From Glycomyces xiaoerkulensis (GTDB lineage Bacteria > Actinomycetota > Actinomycetes > Mycobacteriales > Micromonosporaceae), in NCBI RefSeq assembly GCF_002798405.1, contig NZ_PGGV01000035.1, positions 1,417 to 47,900 of the forward strand: a stretch of 46,484 bases of DNA, read 5' to 3'. Positions within the stretch are counted from its first letter, which is position 1. Every line of letters starts with the position of its first letter. This document shows, piece after piece, positions 34,703 through 42,694 of the stretch. Made by a program: the position numbers and the translations under genes. The notes under the pieces were generated by a model that ran no database searches, was not told the origin of the DNA, and worked only from the letters and a program-made list of their open reading frames with translations.

Positions 34703-36074
34703 CCGGGGCTCCTGGTGGTCGTTGAGGCAGAAGTGGCATTCGCCGTTCTACCGGGAGTTTCCTCCTTCCCTCAACCCGACTGATGCCAAACCCTTTGCGC
34801 TCCAATCGATCACGACCAGGATGCCACAGCTTCACCGGCACCGATAAAGGGCGTTGTGCTGCGGCGTGTCTGCGGCCAGTGGTGGCTCCCCGGTACGCGA
34901 CACGTCCCGGCGCCGCGGTGAGCCCGTGGACGACGGTGCTGGCCGCCACCACCAGTGCGCCTGCGGCAAGCACCGTGGAATCCGATCCCCACCGTTCGGC
35001 CTCGACCATCAGGTAGAACAGCGCCGACACACCGATAGGTCCGAACCAGCCCAGATAGATCGCATCCGCCCAGCCGAACGACAACGGACGACGAAGCAGC
35101 AGCAGCACCGGCAAGCGGCGTAGCACCAGCACGGCCCCAGCCAGCAGCCATACACGCCAGCCGAGGTCGGTCCACGCCTGCCAGGGCAACATCGCTCCGA
35201 AGACGGCGAACAGCGGTAGGACGAGGAAGCGGTTGACCGCTTCGTCGATGGAGACTTCTGCACGCCGTTCCTTGCCGGTGGTGACAGCCCCGAACGCCAA
35301 GCCGCTCACGAACACCGCGAGTACGCCATCGACGTGGAGGAGTCCGGACACCCCGAGCACCGCCAAGGCGAGAACGGCGGTGAACAACAGCATCGGGCCG
35401 GATTCGGTAGCGCCGTGCGCCTCTCCGGCCCGAATCGCGCGACCGCCGAGCCAACCCATGCTCGCACCGACGGCGATCGCGCCGGAAACCTGCCACAGCA
35501 CTTCTACAACCGCGCTGCCGCCGGAGAGTGGACCGGCGATGGCAATGGCGACCAGCACCAGCGGCAACGCGAGACCGTCGTTGGCACCCGATTCCAGGGA
35601 CAGCAGTTGCCGACTACGTGCGGGCAGGTCCTCTTCGGCCGCGGCCCCGGTCACCACGTTGGACGCCAAGACCGGATCGGTGGGACACAACGCGGCGCCC
35701 AGGAGGGCAGCAGCACCGAGTCCGACCCCCAGAATCGCCGCCGACAGTCCCGCAGTGATAAGTGCCATCGCCGGCATCGCCACAGCCAGCAGCAACAGAA
35801 CCGGGCGCAGCCTCGACCGCGCGATTGAGAACGGGTACCGCAGGGCCACGGCCATCACGGTGATCCCCAGTAGTATGCGCGAACCCTCATGCAGCACCGA
35901 GTCATGGCCGGCGAGCGGCTCGAGCGCGATGAGCCCGGTGGCCGCAGGGCCGAGCACGATGCCCAGCACGAGACCGAGGAGCGGTTCGGACAACGGGAGC
36001 CTGCGCAGCCGGCCGGAAAGCGCCGCCACGGCAATCGCCACCAGACCGACGGCCGCCAAGAGCACGTTGAACAC
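34398..36074 (-). CDS. Cation/proton antiporter (CPA1/NhaP-type), 3' end replaced by IS sequence
   Basis: The protein has about 12 transmembrane segments with CPA1 features: LSEPLLGLVLGIVLGP, ALCPTDPVLASNVV (the ion-binding Asp region), LSLESGANDGLALPLVLVA and GWFGPIGVSALFYLM. It exports Na+ or K+ in exchange for protons. The GTG at 36074 starts at the first helix; the frame to 36149 would need a TTG. After about residue 425 the frame leaves the antiporter and continues for about 134 Pro/Arg/His-rich residues through the IS5-type fragment. The natural stop was therefore lost and the tail is not native. Confidence 0.85.
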   Translation of the reverse strand: MFNVLLAAVGLVAIAVAALSGRLRRLPLSEPLLGLVLGIVLGPAATGLIALEPLAGHDSVLHEGSRILLGITVMAVALRYPFSIARSRLRPVLLLLAVAMPAMALITAGLSAAILGVGLGAAALLGAALCPTDPVLASNVVTGAAAEEDLPARSRQLLSLESGANDGLALPLVLVAIAIAGPLSGGSAVVEVLWQVSGAIAVGASMGWLGGRAIRAGEAHGATESGPMLLFTAVLALAVLGVSGLLHVDGVLAVFVSGLAFGAVTTGKERRAEVSIDEAVNRFLVLPLFAVFGAMLPWQAWTDLGWRVWLLAGAVLVLRRLPVLLLLRRPLSFGWADAIYLGWFGPIGVSALFYLMVEAERWGSDSTVLAAGALVVAASTVVHGLTAAPGRVAYRGATTGRRHAAAQRPLSVPVKLWHPGRDRLERKGFGISRVEGRRKLPVERRMPLLPQRPPGAPVAVLPCLPPAVRLDPQPSCPTHPHPPQDHRLPTASPRPRHPDPARPRLPAQGRGTARPRGPLRHLGRHRMAAHSRDHRPVRRPRPGIRAALQHTKRPDGPS

Positions 36075-36149
36075 CGCTATACCCGCTTTCGAAGGTGCTG
36101 CACTTCCGAGTTCGTCGAGTACCCATACCGGAGTACCGATACGCCTCAA

Positions 36150-36876
36150 TCATCACCGAAGGGCAGACTTGAGCGAGTCGGGCGGGAGAGAACCTTTGTG
36201 GGTCAAGGTGGTCGGTTCTGATCCTACTACTGCTCGGCTTGGTCGGTGACACGTTCGCCGAAGTACAGAGCGAACTGCCGGCTCGCTGCCATCCTCAAGG
36301 AAGAGCAGATCTGGCTGCCGGTCGCCGACGAACCGATCGTGGTCGCCCACCGAAAGCTCAAGAACGCCCACGACGATGCTGACCAGGCGCGTCAAGCAGA
36401 GCACCAGCGAGTGGTACGTCCTGGACCTGCTGGAGGAGTCCTGAGGCGGGTTCGAGACGCATATTCGGTCGGGCTTCAACTCGAGGCGCTCCGGGTGGAG
36501 TCGGCCTACGATCCGGCGTCGCGGACGCTGCGGGGGCTGCCGGGTGAGCGGGCATAACGCCCAGAAAGTGAAAGACCCGCACGTCAAACCGGTGACGCAC
36601 GGGTCTGTGACGTAGGGCGGGCGGGCCTTGTCACAGACCCACACGCCCGTGACCTGCCCAAATACGACTCTGCGACCGGCTTCCAGATCGAAGCTACCTA
36701 TGGTCGAGACGGAGACGAACTCCGTGCCGCGATCAGCTTATTCCATGCCACATCATCATGCTCGCCGTGTTCGCCTGGTCTCAGAGGCCCTTCTATGCAA
36801 ATGCCACTGGCGCGACCACACCATCGTGGACCTTTTGGTCTCCTATTGCACCTCATAACGCCAGTTCCAAAGGCCA
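36150..36876. other. Degenerate gene-free stretch
   Basis: No intact gene is recognisable. Short overlapping frames on both strands (36246-36557 right, 36153-36644 left) show no family motif, and base composition is patchy. Apart from the nested hairpins at 36574-36640, listed separately, I see nothing I can name. Confidence 0.5.
36574..36640. repeat. Two mutually exclusive hairpins
   Basis: Hairpin A pairs GACCCG and CGTCA with TGACG and CGGGTC (36574-36605). Hairpin B pairs GGGTCTGTGAC (36601-36611) perfectly with GTCACAGACCC (36630-36640). They share 36601-36605, so only one can form at a time. This resembles an attenuator or nested IS ends. No gene is identified on either side. Confidence 0.5.
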
Positions 36877-37116
36877 TTGGCACGTCTGCGGCGGCTTGTT
36901 GTGGCGATCGACGCCCGAGACTGGCACGAACCAGTACCTCAATTCTCCCAACTCGCACGCGACTGCCGCAACGGTAAGCCCCGAGCAATCCGCGACCGCC
37001 TCGATCCAGAGGATTACGAGCGCCTGTTGGCGGCGGTATGAGCAGGCGAATCAAAGCGAGAGCTCGCGAAGCGCTTCGAAATCAGTCTCCGATCCGTCTA
37101 CCGGCTCCCAGCGTGA
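36877..37116 (+). pseudogene. Small helix-turn-helix protein, disrupted by an in-frame TGA
   Basis: One frame reads LARLRRLVVAIDARDWHEPV to DRLDPEDYERLLAAV, meets TGA, then continues in the same frame as AGESKRELAKRFEISLRSVY. The second part is a resolvase-like helix-turn-helix. The stop falls where an ordinary residue would be expected, and the start (TTG) is uncertain. It is probably a decayed regulatory or recombinase-associated gene. It ends 8 bp from the end of the convergent NB-ARC gene. Confidence 0.5.
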
Positions 37117-37123
37117 GGGCCTG

Positions 37124-40100
37124 CTATGGATCGATTGCGTCTTCACTGTCCGCGACGCCGCGCCAGAAGTCGAGATCCGCTCGGACAGCGCGACTGAAGG
37201 GGTGGCCGGGGCCGAGGATGCGGAGCTGATCGATTAGGAGGGCTTGGAGAGCATCGGCGGCCTCGCGGGGGGCGCCGGCCTCGCCACGCCAGCGGGCGAG
37301 GCTGGCACGGGTCGAAAGTGTGTCGGGATGGTCTGGCCCAAGAAGCTCTAGACAATCGCATAGAAGGTTATTGAGTTCTGAGGTTGCTTCGACCGTGTGC
37401 CCGGTTTGCCCTCGAAAGTCTGCGAGCATCCGTCTGGCTGCGAGTGTCTGGGGGTGGAACCGGCCGAGCACCCTGCGATGTTCTTGGACCACGTTTGTCA
37501 GTAGCGCGACTGAACGGACGAGGTCCCCGGCCTCGCCACGCCATCGAGCAAGGTTGCCGAGCGCACTCAGTGTTGCAGGATGGTCGGGACCGAGGACATT
37601 TAGGTGAAGTGCGAGCACTTCCTCGAATGCGCTGGCAGCCGTGGCCGGGTCTCCGGCCTCGCCACGCCATCGAGCGAGGTTGGCGCGTGCATTGAGTGTC
37701 GCAGGATGGTTAGGGCCCAGCACCCGTGTGCAGTCGTCGAGGAGTTCTTCGAATCCTGCAGCGGATCGAGTCGGATTCCCGGCGTGCCCCTGCCAACGTG
37801 CAAGGTTGTCGCGTGAGCGCAGAGTATGCGGGTGGTCGGGCCCAAGAACTCGAAGTCGATCAGCCAGTAGGTCCTCAAATTCTGCGACAGCTCCTCCGAC
37901 GTCTCCGGCTTCGGCACGCCATCGAGCGAGATTGCCTCGAGCCATCAGCGTGTCGGGGTGGTCGGATCCGAGGAGATGACGGCAGTCCTCAAGTAGCGCC
38001 TCAAACATCTGAACGGCCCTAGAGGCATTGCCTGCGGCTCCCTGCCAGCGTGCTAGGTTGCTGCGGCTGCGGAGGGTGTGTGGGTGGTCGGACCCAAGGA
38101 CCCGGAGTCGATCGATCAGCAGATCTTCAAAGGCCGTCGCCGCCCCGGCGTTATCCCCGGTCTCTCCTCGCCAGGAGGCAAGGTTGCTGCGAGTTCGGAG
38201 TGTATCGGGATGGTCAGGACCGAGGATCCGATGTTGGTCTTCGACGAGCAATTCCAGATCCTCGACCGCTCGTGCCGGGTCTCCAGCGTGCCCTCGCCAA
38301 CGAGCGAGGTTGCAGCGCGTGCGGAGCGTATTCGGATGCTCAGGTCCGAGTACTCGCGCGGAGTCGTCGCCGAGAACCTCGAGGGCGGCAGCGGCCTGTA
38401 TCGGTCTACCTGATGCCCCAGTCCATTCAGCAAGATTCGCGCGCGTGGTGAGGATTTCGAGGTCTTCTGGACCGAGGACTTGGACTTGCTTGCGGTGCAG
38501 TCGCTCGAATGCGCCGAGCGCCTCGGCGGCGTTGCCAGCCTCGCCGTGCCACCGGGCAGCCTGAGCTTGGGCAGTGAGAGTGTGTCGGTGTTCGGATCCA
38601 AGTCGGAGCTCGCAACTGGTGTGAAGCTGGTCGAAGTATTGGACCGCCTGGTGTACCTGGCCGGCTCTTCCGAGGCTCATTCCTGCTTGAAAAACGACCG
38701 CATGAGCTTTGGAGTCCAGCAGTATTGGATCGGCCAGGTGGCGCAGCCGCATGGTGTTGGAGCGGAGCATTGCACTGATGGCAGGGTCGTTCTCAGGATC
38801 CGGCCAAATCGAGATGAGGGCATCAGCAATCGCGTGGACCAGTGGTCTGTCGTGGTCGGAGTTGAACTCTTCGCAGACCGCGCGTTGGACGAGGGCGTGG
38901 ATGCGGATGGTGGTGCCGTCGTGGTCGATCAGGTTCAGCCGGTGGAGGCGGGCGAGGGTGTCGGTGACTGCTCTCGGTGGTAGTGGTGGCGGGCCGGAGT
39001 AGCCTCCGCTCTGGTGCTGTATCGGGTCCACGTCTGGTTGCACGGTGTGCTGAATGGTGGTGAAGAGGTCGGCGGGGATGCCGGCGGGGTCGAGGAGGCT
39101 CGCCAAGGCAAGGAGCCGGGAGGCGAGGCCGACGGGTTCGTATCGGTCGGCGCGTTCGATGGCGATCTGGAGGGCGGCGGAAATGGTGTGGGGATATTCG
39201 TCTGGGAGGGTGTCGGGGCTGAGTTGGTCGAGGGTGAGTGTCCGGTCGGTCAGGCGGTCGCGGTAGGTTGCGCAGGTCATTCCGGGCTGGTCGAGGATGT
39301 AGACAGCGGCCTGTGCCAGGGCCAGCGGGAGGTAACCCAGGTCGTGGGCGAGGTCAGCGGCGCCGTTGAGGCGGTTGGTGTCACCACAGAAGCGTTCGGT
39401 GAGGTAGGTGAGGGCTTGGTCCGGGGTGAACAGGTCGACGTCGATGCGTTTGCGGGCACGGGTCTCGAGGGCGGCGTCGCGGCGGCGGGTGGTCACGATG
39501 GTGCGGCCGTACTCGCTGTTCGGGGGCCAGAGCCCGCCCAGGTCGGCCGGATCGGTCAGGTCGTCGAGGACGATCAGCCACCGAGGCGCGTCCGCGCCGT
39601 CGAGCCGAGCCAGGAAGCGCTGCGCAGCTACATCGCTGTCGGCGCCATCGGTGCCGCACAGTTCACTGCTGGCCTGTGCGAAAGCGGCGATGATCGACTC
39701 CCGTGCACTGGCGTTGATCCACACCAGCAGGTCGACTGCGCGTTTGCCCCATTGCCGGTGAGCAAACGTAGCGGCGATCTGGGTCTTGCCGACACCGCCC
39801 ATGCCGGCGAGGATCTGGCAGACCACGGCGGTGCCGTCCTCGGTGAGCGCGTCGGCCAGTTCCAGGTCGACCTGCCGAGCCTGGTGCGCGGCGGCTATCG
39901 GGGGGAGGGCGCCGATGCGGCGCGGCCAGGTCGTCGGCGGTTCAGGGCGGGAGCCCAGGGTGACTTGTTGCGTTTGGATCACGGTGCCGATAGGGGCGCT
40001 GAAATCGTTGCGGAACTCGGTTGCTGCGGCTGGTGGCGCTGCAGTCGCCTCGATGCTGGTGAACAGTTCGGTGATCCAGAAGCGGTTCCATCTGGGGTAG

Positions 40101-40579
40101 AGGATGGTGTTCTTCGTGCCGTTGTTCTCGGCTCGGAACCCGAACTGGAGGATGATGTTGCGGCACAGCACCGACAGGTACTGATGCGCGGCGGGGCCAT
40201 CGGCATCTTGATGTGAGCCCGGATGGGGGTCGTTCTCGCTGATCCAGGCATGGACGTCGGTGACGAGATCGGTCAGGTCGGAGCCGCCCACCAGCGGCCA
40301 GTTGGTCGGCTCGTTGGCCAGGAGTTCCTTGCAGAAGAGCCGTTGCAGTCGCTGCTGGTCGGGGAAGAGTTCGGCGGCGGTCAGGTCGACCGCTGCCCGG
40401 ATCACGGCGGTCAGCTCGGTCTGCTGGTCCTTCGCAGGCAGGCCTTGCTTGAGTTGCCGGTTGCGTAGCGTGGTGTCCAGGCTCTCTGCGATGCGTGTGC
40501 CGACCCATTTGCCGATCGCGGTCTTGGCGGTATCAAAGGCGAGTCCGCTAAGGGTGGCGGCGCTGAACGGCTCGATCAC
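37124..40579 (-). CDS. NB-ARC/TPR STAND ATPase
   Basis: The 1151-aa protein has a unique N-terminal domain (1-200) and an NB-ARC switch ATPase. Visible motifs are the P-loop GMGGVGKT (259-266), Walker B RWLIVLDD (333-340), sensor TIVTTRRRD, GYLPLALAQA (415-424) and the MHD-like RIHALVQ. From about residue 620 to the end there are about ten tandem TPR-type repeats of about 42 residues, with the recurring pattern RVLGPDHPDTLRTRSNLARW. STAND proteins act as nucleotide-controlled sensors; in bacteria many are antiphage receptors or regulators. The GTG at 40579 was chosen because the paralogous fragment at 42042 begins at the same point; the frame upstream reads through an HNH remnant. The N-terminal domain has no recognisable catalytic motif. 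Confidence 0.9.
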   Translation of the reverse strand: MIEPFSAATLSGLAFDTAKTAIGKWVGTRIAESLDTTLRNRQLKQGLPAKDQQTELTAVIRAAVDLTAAELFPDQQRLQRLFCKELLANEPTNWPLVGGSDLTDLVTDVHAWISENDPHPGSHQDADGPAAHQYLSVLCRNIILQFGFRAENNGTKNTILYPRWNRFWITELFTSIEATAAPPAAATEFRNDFSAPIGTVIQTQQVTLGSRPEPPTTWPRRIGALPPIAAAHQARQVDLELADALTEDGTAVVCQILAGMGGVGKTQIAATFAHRQWGKRAVDLLVWINASARESIIAAFAQASSELCGTDGADSDVAAQRFLARLDGADAPRWLIVLDDLTDPADLGGLWPPNSEYGRTIVTTRRRDAALETRARKRIDVDLFTPDQALTYLTERFCGDTNRLNGAADLAHDLGYLPLALAQAAVYILDQPGMTCATYRDRLTDRTLTLDQLSPDTLPDEYPHTISAALQIAIERADRYEPVGLASRLLALASLLDPAGIPADLFTTIQHTVQPDVDPIQHQSGGYSGPPPLPPRAVTDTLARLHRLNLIDHDGTTIRIHALVQRAVCEEFNSDHDRPLVHAIADALISIWPDPENDPAISAMLRSNTMRLRHLADPILLDSKAHAVVFQAGMSLGRAGQVHQAVQYFDQLHTSCELRLGSEHRHTLTAQAQAARWHGEAGNAAEALGAFERLHRKQVQVLGPEDLEILTTRANLAEWTGASGRPIQAAAALEVLGDDSARVLGPEHPNTLRTRCNLARWRGHAGDPARAVEDLELLVEDQHRILGPDHPDTLRTRSNLASWRGETGDNAGAATAFEDLLIDRLRVLGSDHPHTLRSRSNLARWQGAAGNASRAVQMFEALLEDCRHLLGSDHPDTLMARGNLARWRAEAGDVGGAVAEFEDLLADRLRVLGPDHPHTLRSRDNLARWQGHAGNPTRSAAGFEELLDDCTRVLGPNHPATLNARANLARWRGEAGDPATAASAFEEVLALHLNVLGPDHPATLSALGNLARWRGEAGDLVRSVALLTNVVQEHRRVLGRFHPQTLAARRMLADFRGQTGHTVEATSELNNLLCDCLELLGPDHPDTLSTRASLARWRGEAGAPREAADALQALLIDQLRILGPGHPFSRAVRADLDFWRGVADSEDAIDP

Positions 40580-40767
40580 GATGCGGGCGACCTCCGGCGT
40601 GCAAGTGGAGCGTCCCCACCATACCCGGCGACAGAGCCGAGCGCGTCCCCCGAAGCACCGACTCGGCGACCACCCCAGAGTCACGGGAGGCAGAGCGGTG
40701 GGGGAGTTCTGGTCATGACCAGTCATAACCAAGACCAGATCATCTGATATGAGATGTAACTGTCTGA
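40490..40767. repeat. Diverged direct repeat, copy 1 (NB-ARC 5' end and upstream region)
   Basis: This copy covers the first about 30 codons of the NB-ARC gene and its upstream region. It matches 41950-42234 in the same orientation, roughly 80 percent identical in the coding part by eye. The best conserved upstream block (40738-40767, versus 42205-42234) matches at 26 of 30 positions and includes TGTAACTGTCTGA. It also holds an ATCAT-CTGAT-type dyad that could be an operator. Confidence 0.75.
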
Positions 40768-40909
40768 ATGTTGTAAGATTCTCATCCCGGTGGTCGTCAC
40801 CAGGTCTGATGTGGTCGATGTCGACCGCGCGCTCGGGACATCGCTCTCCGTACGTCGGTCGGGCTGTAGAGCTGTACCTATCTCGGCGAAGGACACAGCG
40901 GCGGCGCAC
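40768..40909 (-). pseudogene. HNH endonuclease remnant
   Basis: The frame reads RRRCVLRRDRY, then CPERAVDIDHIRPGDDHRDE followed by NL. This matches the DIDHI-PGDDH-NL core of phage-type HNH endonucleases. The middle zinc/Cys part is short and the C-terminal His/Asn helix is missing before the frame runs into the NB-ARC upstream region. It is in the same frame as the NB-ARC gene but looks like a separate decayed gene. Confidence 0.5.
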
Positions 40910-41016
40910 AGGCCAGGCAGCAGATAGCCGCGAACGGCGATTGGAGCCGATCGAGGAGGGGGCACAGGTACCTCCCGCGTCGGCGAACTAACCAGGTCGA
41001 ATCACGATATGGTGCT

Positions 41017-41032
41017 ACCATCCATGGATGGT
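41017..41032. promoter_or_regulatory. 16-bp perfect palindrome over a start codon
   Basis: ACCATCCATGGATGGT reads the same on both strands and spans the ATG at 41028. An extra ATGGT at 41009-41013 pairs with the ACCAT at 41017-41021. The site could be an operator, or an mRNA stem masking the start of the 304-aa gene. Confidence 0.55.
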
Positions 41033-41942
41033 GAACTCCGCTGAGTCCGCCCTGCGCGCGCGGATGCTCGAGATACAGGGGCTTTTCAACGAAAGCCTTT
41101 CGATCCTACGATCGCTGCAGCAGAGCGGTGCCCTACATATCGACGAGAATCGTCCTTCGCAGGCCGCAATGGATGCGGCGATGACGCTCGCTGGTCCCTC
41201 CGGAGAATGGAAGGACTCGCAGCACTGCCTGCGTCCAAGGGCCCTTGCTCTTAAGTTCGTCCATGAGCAGGCTGGATTCTGTCGATCGCTCGCGCTGCTT
41301 ACGGCAGACCCCTACCACTCGTTCGACTCAATGTGTGTCATCAGTCGGGCGATCGCCGAGCGCTCCGGACGCATCGCCTGGATCCTCGACCCAACCGTCG
41401 ACCACAAGATCAGGTGCGCACGCGCTTATCTCGTGGACCTCGTCAGTCTCCACCACCTTGTGCCCAGTCGACTCATTGAGCCATCGGACGGAGTAGCGCG
41501 GGAGAAGAAGGCCAAGGACAAAGAGAAATCTAAGGCGATGAAGCGGGAGGCGAAGGAGCTTTTCGACCCAGCAACCTTCGAGAATGAGCCATCAACATGG
41601 AACGTTGCAGGCGAGACATACATCAGTTGGACCGACGCGCTCATGAATTGGGCTAGGGCCAATGAGCTGTCGATCGACGGTGAGGCTCTGTATAATCTCC
41701 TCGCCGTCACCTCTCACCCACAAGGGTTTACCGCTGTGGCCGGCACTGACCGCCATCCTTACCACGTCGGCGTTCTAGGACTGAAGACTTCCCAGGTCGA
41801 GAAGACTCTCCGCCTTTCTCTGACGCTTTACTATTCATCATTGACGCAATGCGCGAACTATCACGGGGTCGATGAGCAGGCGTACTCAGGATGGGAAGCT
41901 AAGATTTCCGAGGTATACCCAGGATTCTTCGCTCAAGATTGA
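41028..41942 (+). CDS. Unknown 304-aa protein between two NB-ARC gene copies
   Basis: I do not recognise a family. The protein is mostly helical in appearance, soluble, with no signal peptide or membrane segment. It has a Lys/Glu-rich segment (REKKAKDKEKSKAMKREAKE, about residues 158-178) that could form a coiled coil. Notable stretches are MCVISRAIAERSGRIAWILD and LYNLLAVTSHPQGFTAVAGT. Base composition is lower in G+C than the left half of the window. It is flanked by diverged direct repeats derived from NB-ARC gene 5' ends. The start codon lies in a 16-bp palindrome and has no clear ribosome site. Context suggests a defence or accessory role, but this is only inference. Confidence 0.75.
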   Translation: MVNSAESALRARMLEIQGLFNESLSILRSLQQSGALHIDENRPSQAAMDAAMTLAGPSGEWKDSQHCLRPRALALKFVHEQAGFCRSLALLTADPYHSFDSMCVISRAIAERSGRIAWILDPTVDHKIRCARAYLVDLVSLHHLVPSRLIEPSDGVAREKKAKDKEKSKAMKREAKELFDPATFENEPSTWNVAGETYISWTDALMNWARANELSIDGEALYNLLAVTSHPQGFTAVAGTDRHPYHVGVLGLKTSQVEKTLRLSLTLYYSSLTQCANYHGVDEQAYSGWEAKISEVYPGFFAQD

Positions 41943-42042
41943 ATCCCATCGCGATGCGTGCGCCGAACCATTTGGTGACCGCGGCCTTGGAGGTGTCGAT
42001 GACGAGACCGCCGAGGGTGGCGGCGCTGAAGGGTTCGATCAC
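41899..42042 (-). pseudogene. Truncated second copy of the NB-ARC gene 5' end
   Basis: From the GTG at 42042 the frame reads IEPFSAATLGGLVIDTSKAA followed by VTKWFGARIAM. This parallels IEPFSAATLSGLAFDTAKTA and IGKWVGTRIAE of the NB-ARC protein. Homology stops at about 41947, five bases past the end of the 304-aa gene, and the frame ends at 41899. The rest of this paralogue is gone. Confidence 0.8.
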
Positions 42043-42234
42043 GATGAGGCCTGCGTCCGGCCGTGCAAGTGGAGTGTCCTCACTATTCCCATTGTCGGAG
42101 CCGAGTCGCGCCCCCGCCATAACTAATCGGAGCCCGCCTCGGAGTTGCGGGTGGCCGGGGCGGGGACGAGGCAGTTCCGATCATACCCAATGATAACCAA
42201 CCTGGATCACGTGATACGAGTTGTAACTGTCTGA
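41950..42234. repeat. Diverged direct repeat, copy 2
   Basis: Partner of 40490-40767. Its upstream block at 42205-42234 contains a perfect ATCACGTGAT palindrome where copy 1 has ATCATCTGAT. Conservation of this block between otherwise diverged copies suggests a functional promoter/operator. Confidence 0.72.
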
Positions 42235-42261
42235 CTGTCCGAGTTATTTGGTCACGGGAAG

Positions 42262-42480
42262 TCTCGGTCTCCTACAGGGGCCGAATGCGGTCTCGGGGAG
42301 GAACCGCTAGGGCGCGCCGACCCGGACCCGCCAGGCGATGGCGTCGATCAGCACTCGCAGTGACCTGGTGATCGGCCGTCCAGTCGCTGCTGGTGCCGGG
42401 ATCCGTTTGTGCATGCTCCCACTGGTTGTCGGTGAGCGTGGCGTGGGCAGGTACCCTTAACACTTGGAGCCTCCAGCGGT
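42262..42480 (-). pseudogene. IS5-type transposase orfA remnant
   Basis: LTDNQWEHA (one frame) and then VLIDAIAWRVRVGAP, a stop in place of Trp, and RFLPETAFGPC (another frame) match the LTDAQW...AIAWRVRTGAPWRDLPE core of IS5-group OrfA. There is at least one frameshift and one nonsense codon, so it is dead. Confidence 0.6.
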
Positions 42481-42550
42481 CGGTTTCGTTGCAGCACAAC
42501 AAGACTGACTGAAGGCTCCCTCATTTCTCGAACAGGCCCAGGTGTACAAG

Positions 42551-42576
42551 CCTCAGACTTGCAACTGGAGTACTAA
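42551..42576. repeat. Lone IS701-type terminal repeat
   Basis: CAACTGGAGTACTAA (42562-42576) is identical to the terminal sequence, on the opposite strand, of the IS701 element end at 45064-45078. No matching transposase is attached. Its last four bases (CTAA) became the target of the IS1380 insertion. Confidence 0.7.
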
Positions 42577-42607
42577 CCTCAGTTATTCAGGGCTGCAACG
42601 TCTCTGG

Positions 42608-42693
42608 TGGACTCCCATGAAGAAAGGTGCCCCGTCACCTGCGAAGATGTGAGTGTCTAGAACACAAGTCGCGGGAACATGGGACACCTTCTT
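42608..42693 (+). ncRNA. IS1380 leader with long-range stem
   Basis: After TGGACTCCCAT the arms GAAGAAAGGTGCCCC (42619-42633) and GGGACACCTTCTT (42681-42693) are complementary apart from a bulge and a G-T pair. The second arm ends immediately before the transposase GTG start. A related sequence with its own complementary arms is at 29632-29719. It may limit transposase translation. This is a structural inference, not a demonstrated RNA. Confidence 0.4.
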
Positions 42694-42694
42694 G

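Noticed and set aside
36246..36557. Rightward 103-codon frame
   Set aside because: No family features, no ribosome site, and other frames on both strands look equally coding-like; treated as degenerate DNA.
37300..38600. Strong periodic repetition that could be read as a DNA repeat array or CRISPR
   Set aside because: The period (about 126-132 bp) matches the 42-44-residue TPR units of the STAND protein and the repeats differ in sequence; it is a protein-coding repeat. No CRISPR array or tRNA gene was recognised anywhere.
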